Shown: positions 1 to 13,956, counted from the first letter of the stretch. The stretch is 64,000 nucleotides of DNA from Apostichopus japonicus (GCF_037975245.1 NC_092567.1:16423876-16487875); one strand, 5' to 3'. Translations and numbers: made by a program. The notes: generated from the letters alone by a model not told the origin.

Positions 1-786
1 GTAATATTGTGATATATTTATACATCTGTCTGACACAAAAGTTCTAAGTATTGGCATCCTCAGCATTAACTATCATTTACGATTAATTATCTAAGTACAG
101 CATGATATTGTGAACTAACAAATTGTAGAACGACGGCCCTTCCATGAGGTAACTGTAATCTAAAGATTTTACAGTTTCCTAACTTAGATTGGATGCCAAC
201 ATCCAAAGCCAAGTTCTGTGTTTGAAGTTTTGAGAAGGTACTCATCTAGCCACATATTTTCTTTGCCAATGACATGAACACATCCGATTTGTAGGTAGCG
301 ATGCTATGTTCGCTATAACCAATACAGGAAGTCAATCATTCAACAGCATCAATAGTCCCAAAACTGTTACAAAATATCTATGAACAAGAATAGTACACGT
401 TACATCATGCACCCGGCACTTTAGCATTCTTTTAATATCACACACTTGACAACCATTAACATGTATTATGGTAATTTCAATTGATCGTTGCAATTCTGCA
501 CCTTATTATCCTGTCATTGAAATTGCATATCGTGGCCATGACGGCACTCTCCTGAACGTTTTGCATTGTCAACGATAACAATGATCTGCATTTCACTTTC
601 ATTTCACAAAACTTTAGGTTAAATGATGATGATTATGAAGACATTTCATAATACTTTGTTTGTTAATGTCACGAAAGACACAATACCTAGCGTAATATTT
701 ATACACATACCATAGTCATCGATGGAAAGGCTCCTCTTGGGTCTGGGTCTGCAATCTTAAACAAATATAAAGGAAGACGCCAACAA

Positions 787-806
787 AGAGAGAGAGAGAG
801 AGAGAG
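787..806. repeat. (GA)n microsatellite
   Basis: About ten uninterrupted GA dinucleotides. Simple repeat with no associated gene seen. Confidence 0.9.
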
Positions 807-2312
807 AGTGGAATGTTAAAATTATTCATTTTTTAGGCATCAAGTAACCTTCTTTTCAAGTTCAGACTACTTCACAATGTAACATTCGTAATGGATTACG
901 TCCGAGATCATAGCTTAACCTATAGTATTTTCAAGAGATGTGAATAAAGAATTGATTTCCTTTATATGGGTCTTTTATGGTTCTTTCAGCTATAACACCT
1001 GTTTTCAATAGGGTTATAACAACCAAAGTTTTGAACTTCATTCCACTTCAAACTGGTTTCATTGAATTTCTAGGCCATTTTAATAAGGCACAGACTTATC
1101 TCAGTCTCTCTTTTTCTTTCTGGTTTTCTTAATACGTACTGTCTAAACAAACAGGAGCCGTGTTTTAGTATCTTGGTCTCCTATCCACACAGTTATGTAC
1201 CGAGGGAATTATACATAAACTTAACAAAGTAAACTTACCATCACCGCCTTCTATACTGTGTCCTGCAATAAAGAAACCGAAACCATATCCATTTATTTGA
1301 GGATAGTTCTTACCCGGAAATTGTTCGTTTTGAGGTGCTTTCCAGCTAGGCTATTTTAAGCTTCAACTCATTTGCTAGTAATGTACGCGTCCACAAACAC
1401 AGTTTCAAAAGTACAACGAAAGTCGAAAGACAAAGAGTGTTAGTTATTAAATGTATATTAAGTTTCATGCTGATTCTAAGGATGCTTGGCATATGTTCCT
1501 CTTTCATCTGTGTAAATGAAAAGTACTTGACATTACTCTTTTAATTTAAGTTGAATTACTCCTGCCTACGCTCTATCAGTCACTGAAGTAATAAAGTGTA
1601 TGATGTTAAAGGGATGAACTTGCTTTGGAACATTGTAAAGCGGCGTTACTACCAGCCATTAATGTATACTTTGCCCAAAATGATTGCATTATATGTAACT
1701 TTAAAATGACAGTAAACACAACCGCGTAACGGTGGCATTGGTAGCACCAGGGGAAAAGGAGTATAGTTAGCCCCTGACTAGCGAGCGAAGCGACGAGTTG
1801 CAACCATTTCGAAGTGACCTGTTTATGCCCTAGCATCTGCAGTCATAATCTTATTGTTACAACCTCCCGAAAAGGTCAACTCACGTTGGAAAACATCAAA
1901 GATAATATGCAACGCTTAAGCAGAAAGTATTTTCTTTTCTTTGGATCAGGGCCGAAAGATTTCGAAGCCCGGGACCACGAAATTCCCCACCTCGTGGTGT
2001 TTCTCACCGCTGAGTGACCACAGAAAAGAGTATGTATTTAATTTGCAGAGTAGTAGACATGTAAAGTATGCACTCATATCTGGTGATGTTACAAAGTGTT
2101 GCTTCAGAAAGGGTTTCGGATAAAGGTACGTTAACCTTTGCAAGAATGAAATGGCTAAGAGCGTGAGGCAGCCTGTAAGTAATCAAATCATTACATTTAA
2201 ATTGACACATAATGATGATAATACTAGCTCCCTGGTGCTAGCAACAATATGTTGGTATCGGTGTATAATATTTGTTATCAAAGTTGCATAAAATAAAAGA
2301 AGTCAAACAAGT

Positions 2313-2393
2313 GCTTTTTTACGTGATCCGCACATCGGAATCCAAAATGTCAAGGCCTCAAAGGCACTAACAACCAAACCCTGCCAGCGCAGT
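2313..2393 (-). mobile_element. Old 3'-end remnant of a family A Tx1-like LINE
   Basis: The stretch begins with the family A 3'-terminal signature read on the complementary strand (gctttttt then acgtgatccg). It goes on with a diverged version of the segment that follows in the other copies (atccaaaa, then a caaggc-like block, then ggcactaac). Many mismatches to the copy at 40327 indicate an old, heavily decayed insertion. No target-site duplication was recognised. Confidence 0.5.
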
Positions 2394-4703
2394 AACTAAA
2401 CTAAAGTATCAAACGGTCGGCCCGCCCGCAAGCCCACGCAGGTAATCGTAATTAAATTAGCTTTAGCTTGCAATTTAAACATTTCAGCACTAAAAATATG
2501 GAAACCTTTTTCAAGGCAAATGTGGGATATAATTTGTGACTACATATATCGGGGAGTACCCATTTAGGTGCCGAGAGCTTCGTCAGAATGAAGTCATGCG
2601 ACACAACCTAAACTACAACTTCAAGTGTGACTACAACGTAACTGTGAGTGAAAACCATAATTTGTGAAACAATTACTGAATATTGAAGGGACCAATAGCA
2701 CACGAACTGTTTTATAGGAATTATTTACTGTTTACTCACCTATTCTACATAAAGTAAGCAGCCCCCAAAAAAGGGAAGAGAACGCGAAAAGACGATTCAT
2801 CCTGACAGGCACAATCTACTATGCTAGCTTTTCCTGTTAAACCGAACATGCAATATACATTTTGGTTATCATCGTGACCCGTGTATAAATAGGCCTATGT
2901 AACACAAGCCAACACTTCCTTCAGTTTAAGGTCAGGTAAAGCATCAAAGCTACAAGATGAGTTCTAGGGAGATACGACGAGTTGTCCAAGAGACAGATGA
3001 ACAAGAAGCGAAATCATAGCAAGTGGACGGTTGAAGTTACAAGGTAGGCTAACCTTTTCTTTAATTCGTGGGGATCAACCAGAAAGTTGATTTATAAGTC
3101 AGTACACCACTGCTTTCGCAAAATGTCATGTTTTCTTTTTTGCGTTCGTGTTGGCAGTTTTACGTTCAATCGGATTCAATTATTTGGAGTACATTGTTCG
3201 TTTTTAGAACTGAGACTGATGAAATCCTGAAGAAGCTTTGATATCTACCCCCTGATCTCTATATGGACATACCTGGGAGTTGAAATCTAAAACCAGTGAG
3301 ATAAAATTAATGGACTGGAGTTTGTGTGTTTACTCTGCATTTCCACATGACACAAACTACATACGGTAGGATGAAGTTCTATATAGACTAGGTAGAGCAT
3401 AATATAGAATCATAGGCCTTTATTACTGAATAGTGACAAACCATCATTAAAAAAAGCTAGTACAAATTAATTTCAAACGCAAAGTGTGTCACTTAAAATT
3501 AGTCACAGACATTCAGACAGGTTCTCAAAAAACATTAACATTAACATTTTTCTTACTGAAATGGTGCTTCTTACGTGATTCGGCCAAACAAGAACATCAG
3601 GTCACGGATAGAGCATCACATATAGAATATGTGTAGGCTTCTCTAAATTTTGAAATGACAGCAGATTTCACTAAGCCTTGTTCAAAATAACAAAAATTAT
3701 GGATGTGATATTCCTTGGACGCCTGTCAACCGTTATTATTATTAGTTTTCGGCAGGTAGATTTCTAGTGACCATAAGTTAAGATTGCAGTAGAGAGGGAC
3801 TTCGTGGCCAAACCAACAGATACCTATTGAATCCCACATGGTATGTGCAAGTTACCCCGAAAAAGGTCCAATTACAAGATTCTGTCATCGAGCAGCATCG
3901 AAAGCTTTACAGAAATGGAAACTTATCCGACATAGCTGTTTAAATCGTTAATTTCTTAGTACAAACGGCTAAAATGCCTTTCTGACCCAAACCATTTCCC
4001 CAGTCCAAATGCCAGTTTAAATTCCATTTCTCTCCAATGTTTCGCCCTGGCTTTCCAATTACAAGTAATAGAAGCTTACCTGCTTATTCGCGTACCTTGC
4101 ATACAACGTTCAAACATCCAGCAAATAAGACATATACATGACACAGTTATCTGTTGTAGGCTAATATTTATAACTCAGCCAGATCTGTTGCCGCAGCTCG
4201 TACTGCACTTGTAACAAATGTAACCTTGTATGAAACTAAACATTATCGCCGTCTGACGGCATTTGATTGGTTGAAGTGTCAGTGTGGTTGCCAGTCGAGC
4301 ATTGTACAAAATGTGCAGGATAATGCTCTTGTGAGCAGCATGCATTGTGCATTGAAGCACATCCTCATTTTCACCATACTGGACTGTACGTTAGCTTGAA
4401 GTAGTAGTACTAGCATGGTAAGTTGTATTGTATTTTTACCAATGCGTTTTCGTATCGGTTCATTTTGAGAAGAATAAGACGCTAAAAGTTTGTGATGAAG
4501 TCTATCACGACATGCAATTTTGTAGATTGTTAATTATTGATAGTTGTATGCCAATTTGAAATGTAACCTCAACGGAAGGGTCTGGGCCAGAAATTCATTG
4601 CTTCACGTTATTCTGTATTAACTATGTTACCTACTACATGTAAGTTTTTGGTATCTTGACCGATGTCAACAGCTTTCTTTCTTGGTATATTTGTTTGTTC
4701 CAG

Positions 4704-6545
4704 AACAACTGGTTTGAATCACTTCTCAGTCGGTAACAACATATCGTAATGGCTGCTAGTGTTTCCGATGGTAAGCGCCATAGCCTATGCCTACATACTT
4801 GTGTAATTTGTTTTTGTTATATACTTGATGTGAAAAAAAAACGTTGGAATTTGGGCGTAAAACGAACAAGAAACCCGGTCCGTCCCATAGGACATCAAAA
4901 TGGTTGACACACCCACCTGCAATCTCCACAAAACTGAAAAAGAAAGTCAAGGACATCTTTAACTTGGTAAGACCTTACAACATCACGAAACCTGACAGAA
5001 AGACCCCATCAGGTCCATAAAAGTTCCACTTGACTGAAAATCCAATTTTTAATAACATGCCTTAGGCAGGCGGCAAGTAAACTCTGCAGTCAAGTTGGGT
5101 GCGCGCGTGTGTGTTTATGTGACGCCCTAGCTTGTAAACACGACATCTCAAGATTGGTAGTCAATTATTAATAATTATTAATAACTAGTACAAGAACCCA
5201 ATTGGTTTGGGTGGGGGTCAAATGTCATTTGGGGTCAGCAGAAGGCAAAATGTGAAAAGGTCAAACACGCTGTATCTCCAGAACTTGAACAGCACTGCAG
5301 CCCATGTATGTATGGTAGAAGAGCCTAATGTAGAGTGAAGTCTTACACAATTTGATTTAGGTTAGAGTTCATTTAAGGTCATCAAACTTGATATCCATTT
5401 AAAAACGATATCTCCAAATAGGAATTTTTGTTTGGCTCTCATGTGGCATGTGTCTTTCTTATAACGAGTACAAGAACCTTATTGTTTTAAGTGGAGGCCA
5501 ATGGTCACTTGGGGTCACCAAATATCAAATATTAAAAGTGCAAATTAGCTCATCGTTCTTAGAATGAGCATGCAAAATAAATTACCAACAACAAATAATG
5601 TCCCTCTGTCTTTCATCGTTGTAGTATAATGTCACAAGATTCCCAATCATGAAACCACATAAGCACTGACTCTGGTTAGATTTATACTGCTCTCCATCTG
5701 TAGTATAAACTTCAGCCATGGATAGCCTGCAAACTACTCTTGTGCTACGCTTGTTATGTATTTATAGGCAAGTAGCTGCTGGGAGGGTTTCCCTCTGGTT
5801 AGTATTTATTTGTAAAAGGAAAGCTTTTGATAGTGGTTGGGTAAAAGTTGTGGGTGTTTTTCTAATGACATGAATGAAACCATGAAATTGTTAAGTGAAC
5901 AATTAATACTGGCAATTATAGGCTGTGTGCTTGGATGAGTTTCTCCACCGAAGGTTTGAATGTAACTTATATAATCCGGGTCTGAACTTCACAGTTTCAT
6001 TGGTGATATCCGGTATACGTTACGGGGCTACATTACTTTAACTCTTAGTCGTTAAATTGAGAAGAAACAAAATACACACAAAAGGACCGAACGGCCCCAT
6101 CTTATGAATGCTCGTACCAAAGTGTTTATATTAAACGGATGGTTTTGTTTTTCCAGGAAGTATTGAACTAAGGAAATTTGGATAGGTGACTGTATTAAAA
6201 AAGGGGTGGGTACTTAAAATTATTCGTGCATTGTATTCCCTCACATCACATCCGGCATTCACTCGTTTTAGTATACTAACGAAATGTAATCGTACTCCTT
6301 ACGTGAAACGTGAGTCTGTACATTATAAATGTCATCCCCTTACTATTATAAATCATTCAACGTTTCATTCTCATTTCATTAATTGTTTGTGTTTCCGCTT
6401 TATTTTTCAGAACGTATTCCAACATCACATATACCGTTATTCCTACTCGATTCCTGTTCAATAGACGAACGTCTCATCACCGATGAGGCTAAACGAACAA
6501 TGGTGAAATTATCTCCACTGATATCAGTTGTTGCAGAACTGTAAA
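4704..6545 (+). CDS. Possible 5' exons of an unidentified host gene
   Basis: Two exons can be joined in frame. The first (4704-4770) follows a clean acceptor (TTTGTTCCAG). It has a 5' leader, an ATG at 4749 in good context and seven codons reading MAASVSD, then ends in phase 1 at a GTAAGC donor. The second (from 6411) follows a strong pyrimidine tract and CAG. In matching phase it stays open for over 40 codons, including the stretches PLFLLDSCSIDERLI and DEAKRTMVKLSPL, and reaches a TAA at 6542-6544. That TAA coincides with a possible GTAAAC donor, so the protein may either end there (about 50 residues) or continue. I do not recognise the family, and no later exon was found. The joint rests on splice-site quality and frame only. 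Confidence 0.35.
5085..5580. repeat. Dispersed repeat, copy 1 (GGTCA-rich family)
   Basis: Non-coding repeat whose recurring pieces are 'cttgtaaacacgacatctcaag', a phrase on tracking a value with 'agtacaagaacc', then 'gggtcaaatgtcatttggggtca'. Related blocks recur at 9645-10165 and 12395-12705 with moderate divergence. Each copy alternates GGTCA-type words with TAAACACGA-type words, as if built from an internally repeating unit. No coding capacity or terminal repeats were seen. Confidence 0.6.
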
Positions 6546-9236
6546 CGTAATGTACTTTTACTACATATGAATGAAAATGAATGGTTCTAAACTTAACAAG
6601 TAACCAGTAGTTACTACGATGAGGTTACGACAGACGGCACACACAACTGTAACTTTACAGTGAGAACATGTAAAACCCCTCTATCCACTACTCCTCTTCA
6701 CTCCTTTTCCGTTCTCCTTATTCGTTCTCATCTGTTCACTATAGTTATGTCCCCATAGTTTAAGGACTTTGTGCCATTTTAGCCGCATGGTCTGTTCTCA
6801 GGTGATCATTTTGGGTTTGATTCTGTTGCAGAGGACTGCACTATGAATCCTTTTGTGGTCTCTGGCAGGCTTTACCACAAGCCCATGTTAGGCCTTTTTT
6901 GGTGATCATCGCAGTTTTCTTCTAAATTATTTTTCCGTATTCTGTGAGAGACAGGTGTTAGTTCACCACGTCTCATCTTTCGTTTCCATTACAAGGGATC
7001 CCATGTCAATAGGCAAAACGTTGCTTTATTCTCCCATTATTTGTTTACTTTAATCTAGGGTAGGGCATGTTCTTTCTTATGTCTGGTGGAATAAATTTAA
7101 GAGTGGGAAGACATTTTATACTTCCTAGAGAACGTATGGTTTCGATGTAAATGAATGTCTTGTCTTGTATGGCGGGGTGATTAAATTCTCTCAATGATTC
7201 TTTTTGTTCATAATATGTTTATTATCCTTAAGTTTGTAAGTGAGACCCCCCCGTCCGATATTTGTAAAGCCTTGGTCGTTTTGTTGGTTTTTATTATCAT
7301 ATCAGCTATTATTATAACTATTTAGCTTAGTATTTAGCATGTATTCAACCCAAGCAGTCAACCAGTAAGTACACCTTCATTCTGACAAGGTAGAACAGAT
7401 ACTCCAGCCGATCTCTAACAGACTAACTGTAAGACCCACGAGAATGTTTATTGGCATCTTTAAATTGGTACTGCCATCCCGAGTAGGTTCGTACAGTCCA
7501 CTTGTTATTGGTATACTGCGAACCATTGAGGGTTATGGTACAACTGTATGGGCAACATATAGGCAGGTTAGTGCTATGTCGTCATTTACCTGTGATATGT
7601 TTATTGACCAGTTGCATATAATTGGACATATCTTCAATGATTCATGATATTATGAAACCTTTGGATGGCTATATGTCTTGCTATGCCAGCAGGTCATGTA
7701 CTTTGACATGCGTTATATAAGAAGGTCTATCCATGTCATGTTGGACTCTTAAATATATATTATTTCAATTCTTCTACTTTTCTTATTTTTTTTGGTTCAG
7801 TAGTTTACTTATTGCTGAAAAATCGTAACCCTTTGTACCTTGGTGTATGAGGGTTGATTATATTAGTAATGCATCGTGGCCATTCACCAAGGCACTCTAC
7901 GATTCCATACAGTTGCAGTACAGACAAGTTAGAAGATGATACAAATTGATTACATTAATTTCTAAACAGATAGTAGATAAAATCGAAGCATATACATCAC
8001 TTTTTGGTTGACTTCACCAGTGGTTGTGTTACTATGTTGTCGACAGTGACAGCGTTGTTTTCAACGATAGAATGAGGTAATAACACTTGCATCATATATA
8101 CTATAACCGTTACGTCTACTTCAGATAGTGCTTTTTCCATCATATTACAGCAACTGAACTTAATAAGTTACAGAAGGACTGGCACACGGACTTTCAAAGA
8201 GCCTTGATTGCGACAAGCAATGACAATCATAAGAATTACTGTCATAATTATATATTAAGATAATATGATAAGAATAATAAGAACATGTAAGAGTCAAACA
8301 GAAAATGCGCTTTCTGCTGGAGCGTTTCTCATCTCTCTTCAGTTCAGAGCTTTTAGTTGAGTTCGGGTGTAAGATTTCCGATCAAACAGTAGTCCTGTTG
8401 AGACCCTAGTATAAACAGCCTAGTGTACCTTTCTTTTTCACAAAGATATTTCCCCGTATCTGTTTGCTGTACTGCCCAGGGAATGCCCGCGGCAACGCTT
8501 TTGATAAATGCTAGGGTCTTGCACACTTCTCCCAACCTATCTTATGTTTTCATTTTATTTTGGAAGATTTGCTTTGGAAAAGCGAAGAAGCCATCAGGTT
8601 TGCCAATTGGGCCCACTACCCCCAAAATGTTTATTCCAGCCCTGCCTCCAGTAGTGAACATCAGTTGGCCATAGACTGATTTGTACACTGAGAGACAGTC
8701 ATTGACTGCTCTGGAAGAAACATGATCTCACATGACAAGCAATTTCGTAATAGTAATATAAATAAAGATTTTGTGGTTTTGAATAACATCCTCGGGCATG
8801 TAAAATACAGTGGGCAAGCACTTTCGTGGTAGGCAGAGGACTCTGAGGTATGTACAGTTGCACGCGAGACAGTATTAAAAACGACTTAGCCAAGACTAAT
8901 CAAAGAGGGGCAGACCTATCAGGTTCCTCGGGCAATAGCGGACATTGCCATTCTCAGTTGCGGCATAGGACATCCCCCCCGCCCCTTCCCATGGTACCCC
9001 CGAAAACCAGACGGTCAGTCCGCGCTTGGGCATCAATTGGTCATAATAGAAAAATGTTTTATAAGGACGGTTTAGTTTCCATTTGAAACCATTGAAGGTT
9101 ATGCCTCACCTCATCGCTCCTGATGTAACCAATATACCTCAGTTTGTGATAAATTGAAATAAGTGTATGTTTTACAGACAAACTACCTAAATAAAAAGTA
9201 TTACTTATGCACTACTAATTTTACATTATTAGTAGT

Positions 9237-9401
9237 ACTTTTTACGTCACACGCCCCGCGGAAACCAAAACGTCACGGTCAAACGGCACAGAATAAAACC
9301 ACCCCCCTCCTCTCAAAAACAAACCTCACAACTCAAGCAAGCCAAACAAAAAATAGGCCTACCGACCGGCGAAGTCAAACAATGCCCCACCATCCACCAG
9401 A
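9237..9401 (-). mobile_element. 5'-truncated family A LINE insertion with target-site duplication
   Basis: A 165-bp fragment of the family A 3' end, flanked by a perfect 14-bp direct repeat (acattattagtagt, at 9223-9236 and 9402-9415). Only the 3' untranslated region is present, as expected when target-primed reverse transcription stops early. It is moderately diverged from the full-length copy at 40327. The perfect flanks make the insertion call firm. Confidence 0.85.
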
Positions 9402-9644
9402 ACATTATTAGTAGTTATATTGATTTGTGTTCCTTTTGAAAATCATCGATGAACTGAAGGGAACTGTATGAGTTTACGCCATCTCTCTATATCTACTTCG
9501 CCTTACTTCAAGATATTTAACTTTGAAGTCTGCATGTTTAGAACTAATATCATAATGACGTCGATTCGTCGGGCCTTGTCTTTCTGTTATAGACGTGTCA
9601 GTAGTTTTTTTATTCCTTGGCAGGAGGAAGCTATGCAATGGTGA

Positions 9645-10165
9645 TGGCATGTTTGTGTAATTATATTTCTGTGTGCATGTGACACTTGCTTGTAAACACC
9701 GTAACTCAAAAAGTTCATGATGAATTAACTTCATAAGTGGTATGTGTCTCCGTCTTAGTACAAGAATTCTATGTTTTTATGTAAAGTTCAATGGTCAGTG
9801 GGCCAACAGAGGGCAAACGTCTTCAACACGCTAACTCAAAACTTGCATCTTCTTTGAACTTCATACTTGGTATGCACATCTAGCGTGGTGTGTAGAACCC
9901 TTTTAAAATTGATGGAGGTTAAGGTCATTTGCGTACAAAAATAAGTCTGTAAAACATTGTATACATGAGAGCTCGAGAAGTACATATTTGTGGAACTTCG
10001 TATGTAGAACCAACTTAGCTAGTGCAACATCCCTGTCGAGATCGGTCGAGGTCAAAGGTCACACGAGGTCATCATGTGTGAAAGAATGTTATCCTTGTAA
10101 ACATGTTAACTAAAAGAAGAAGCTACATTGAATATGTGAGGTCAAACATAGTATGATTTTCTTTT
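9645..10165. repeat. Dispersed repeat, copy 2 (GGTCA-rich family)
   Basis: Second copy of the family at 5085. It includes a perfect direct repeat of nuclear-receptor half-sites, AGGTCA-A-AGGTCA at 10049-10061, with a third AGGTCA at 10066-10071. No coding potential. Confidence 0.6.
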
Positions 10166-10309
10166 GGTGAACATAGATTGGTCATTTTCAGTTCAGCTAT
10201 AGTGAACGGGCCCAATATAGCCTAGATTTCAAGTGATCTGCACATATACATATAGTCATCCAATAGTCTTCTTTTCGGTCTCCCAGAAGGAACTCAGTAG
10301 GCTTTAGCA

Positions 10310-10960
10310 CATCCAGAATATTGCGACAAGGGTCAACACTTTGAGCAAGAAACGCGACCACATCTCCCCTGTTATGTTCAAGTGACACTGGCTGCCAATT
10401 CGCGAGAGATATGTGTATAAGCTTCTTGTTACAACATTCAAAGCCCTGAACGGTCAGGCACCCACGTACATCTCTGAACTCATGTTATATTATCAACCTA
10501 GTCGAACTCTACGATCTTCATCTATACAACTCATACAAGAAACTCCTGGCAAAACGGTATCATACGGTTGAAGCTTCGCATTGCCTGCGCCAAAACTGTG
10601 GAATTCCCTTCCTCTCCATCTCAGAACCCTACAATGTACATCTCTGTTCAATACTTGTCTCAAGAAGCATCTTTCTAAAGCTGTTTTTAACTTGTCATCA
10701 AATTTGTTTTTGTGATTTAGACTATTCATCGCAGTGTACATATCATTGGTGGTTGTTTTAAGTTAACTTTCCTTCATCTGGCTACATTGATTTTACATGT
10801 AATTTTAAGGTTAACTTTTCATTGTATTTACATGTGTAATTTTAACCATTTGTGTACTTTTTGTTAAGATTTAGTCTATATTTGTAAAACGCATTGATGC
10901 CGGTGCTTATCGCGATATATAAGTGTTTGGTATTATTTTTATTATATTATTATTATCCAG
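10310..10960 (+). mobile_element. 3' end of an L2/CR1-like non-LTR retrotransposon
   Basis: Conceptual translation gives a decayed reverse-transcriptase C-terminal tail. Recognisable parts are HWLPIRERYVYKLLVTTFKA, LNGQAPTYISEL, PSRTLRSSS and APKLWNSLPLHLR, interrupted by at least two stops or shifts. These words are typical of the tail of L2/CR1/RTE-type elements. The 3' end carries the common GTAAAACGCATTGATGCCGG/TGCTTATCGCGATATATAAG region followed by a TTATT-type tail. The copy is 5'-truncated and inactive. No target-site duplication was identified. Confidence 0.7.
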
Positions 10961-11359
10961 GAAATGAATCTGCTTCAAAAAGTTGCTGCTTTAAACACAC
11001 TCACGTTGCCCGTATCACTTTTCACACTGCGAGCTTCATCGGTCAGCAGGTTACCTCAGATGGTCTCAAAATTTGCCTAATTCTTTGTGATTTATAGTGT
11101 AGATGACTTTGGCAATAATTTATGTAATTCACATTCGGTAATAGCAATTATTGAAGGGGTGGTTGGGGGTTGGTGGCAGAGCTAATTTGCTAGCTCAAAT
11201 TCTGATTCTTTTTCTCACTTCATCCTTCGACAAATTTAACTCACTTGCTCTACATAAGTCAGATATATGTCAAATGTTGGGCAAACTATGTGTCAAGGAA
11301 TCAAAAAGCCAACTCACTTTATAGCTTGATTCCTTTCCAGAGGCTACAGGAATCCATGT

Positions 11360-12038
<679 letters not shown>

Positions 12039-12094
12039 AGTTAAAGCGCAACTTACAATAAAGTCTCGCCGCGTTGATAACTTAGCCTTGGTCA

Positions 12095-12395
12095 TTGGTA
12101 CCTTGTCACACCTACACACTAAAGTGTGCGCAATTCAATCGATCTCTCCTGGGGCAACACAGGGCACCACAACCACGTGTCCCCCGGAGGACATCCCATA
12201 GGGTGCAGCCACAGGGTGCATCCGACGCACGCAACTACATTTATAAGTTACCTCTCAAGACCCCATTTATACACCTGGGTGAAGAGAAGCAATTGAGATA
12301 AAGTGCCTTGCCCAAGGAAACAACGCAATGATCTGGCCAGGGCTCAAACCTGTAATCCTTAGATCACCAGTCCACTGCTTTAACCACTTGACCAC
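12095..12395. repeat. Dispersed repeat with a tRNA-like end
   Basis: The right part contains words common in a dispersed marine-animal repeat: 'aaagtgccttgcccaagg', a degenerate 'gggctcaaacctgtaatcc', then 'agtccactgctttaaccact'. Read on the minus strand, the latter two resemble pol III A- and B-box regions, so this may be an old tRNA-derived SINE or similar. Boundaries are approximate. Confidence 0.45.
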
Positions 12396-12705
12396 AATGA
12401 CGTGTGTGTATGTGTGACGCAGTGGCTTGTAAATACGATAACTAAGAAGTATGATAAGTGAGCATTATATTTGGTATGTGGGTGCACCATATAGAGTAGA
12501 AGAACCGTATTGTTTAATGCTGTTCAAATGTCAAGAAAGGTCAAAATCTGAAAACAGTTGTAAACACGAGAACTCAAAAATATTGAAATTGGTGAACTTG
12601 TTTTCTGTGAAGGTCAAATGTCATTTGAGGTCAACAGAGGACAAAGTCTTAAAAACCTTCTAAACTCTCACCCTTTGAATGTTCAAGTGATATGAAACTC
12701 TTTTC
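12395..12705. repeat. Dispersed repeat, copy 3 (GGTCA-rich family)
   Basis: Third copy of the family at 5085 and 9645. It has the 'gtgacgcagtggcttgtaaa' opening and the 'gtcatttgaggtcaacagagg' block. Non-coding. Confidence 0.55.
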
Positions 12706-12983
12706 TGACGTTCAGATATTTGAATATAGTGTACATATTATATATATCCCTAAATGTCTGTTATCAAACACCTGGTTGAAATAATGATTTTAATATATTA
12801 TAAATAAATTTGAAATTTAGTAACTTTTCATCCTTTGATGGAAACTAAAAATCATGATTAAAATGGTGTTGACGCTATATATTCATTGATTTACAACACA
12901 GGACGATAGAATGTTTGCCAGACATCATAGGCGTACGAGGCGGGGGGGCAGAGGGGGCAGACTGCCCCCCCAAATTTCCAGAG

Positions 12984-13114
12984 GACAAGAAATTCGGGCA
13001 AAAGTCCTGAAAAATTCGGGCAGCCTAAGAGGAGAAAAAAAAATATATATATATATATTTTTTTTTTTTTTAGGCTGCCCGAATTTTTCAGGACTTTTGC
13101 CCGAATTTCTTGTC
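12984..13114. repeat. Perfect 44-bp inverted repeat (foldback)
   Basis: The left arm (12984-13027) and right arm (13071-13114) are exact reverse complements over 44 of 44 positions. The 43-bp spacer is itself A-run, (AT)n, T-run and so partly self-complementary. A transcript would fold into a hairpin of about 60 base pairs. It lies inside the outer hAT-like element, next to a short gggggcag/ctgccccc palindrome. Confidence 0.95.
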
Positions 13115-13309
13115 ATCTGGAATATAAATATGCAGTAGCTTGCCCGAATCTTTTTCAAATTTTTGCCCGACAATTCCATGATTTTCTTTATTCAGCATCA
13201 TTATGCCCGAATATATCCGTGTAACACCACCGTAAGCGCAGTTCATCTGGGCTACCACGCTTTTTGCAAGATCAATTTTTTTTCTAACTAGTCAATTGTT
13301 TACCTGGAC

Positions 13310-13956
13310 CAAGGGCGGCGGAACCGGGGGGGCACAGGGGCACGTGCCCCCCCACTTTTCCTCAGGTTAAAAATGTGCCTTTTTTCTATATAAAAATTGA
13401 GGTGCCTCAAGTTAGCAAGAGGCCAGGGAACCATAATGAACACTCGGGAAGGGCCGTTTCCGGCCATCTGAGGGGTTTGTAAAACCAAAAATTTTTATAG
13501 TACGCTCCGCGCTAACCGATGGTGGCGCTCCGCTCAAATAGTCGTGCATACGACTTTGCAAATCCTGGCCAAGCCCGTGACTTTTAATGAATTTCTGTGG
13601 GTCAAACTTAAAACTATTTCGAATGGAAAATTTGTTAAGATATTAACAAGAAAAAAACCAGTCTAATTCGGAAGATTCCTATACATTAGCAACTAGCATG
13701 ATTTCACCTCATTTTGTCTCAAGAGAAAACTTGTTCCTTGTTTCCCAATTTGCGTATTGGATATTGCAGTGCTAGTATGCATATTTTCCTTTAGGGGGGG
13801 GGGGCGTTGATGGAGTGATGTGTATACACAAATAAGATAATACAATAAGAGTTATAAAGGGTACTAAATATAGGGCTGCATCAGTCCAATCGAATTTCTG
13901 CAAAGTGCCCTTAGATGTAGGTGCCCCCCAGATTAAAAGTGCTTCCGCCGCCCTTG
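13310..13956. mobile_element. Inner hAT-like non-autonomous element, nested in the outer one
   Basis: It begins CAAGGGCGGCGGAA and ends with the exact complement, TTCCGCCGCCCTTG. It is flanked by an 8-bp repeat with one mismatch (acctggac at 13302-13309, acctggat at 13957-13964). It is 647 bp, with a GC-rich palindrome near the left end and an AT-rich interior, and no transposase. Nesting shows it inserted after the outer element. Confidence 0.7.

Larger units (their letters stand above)
1..4703. other. Gene-poor stretch
   Basis: No coding region with family resemblance was found on either strand; open frames are under 80 codons and look random. The stretch contains a short GA run (787-806) and one old LINE 3' remnant, listed separately. 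A good splice donor just after position 4418 (CATG then GTAAGTTG) may end a non-coding first exon of the gene that begins at about 4704. Confidence 0.5.
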
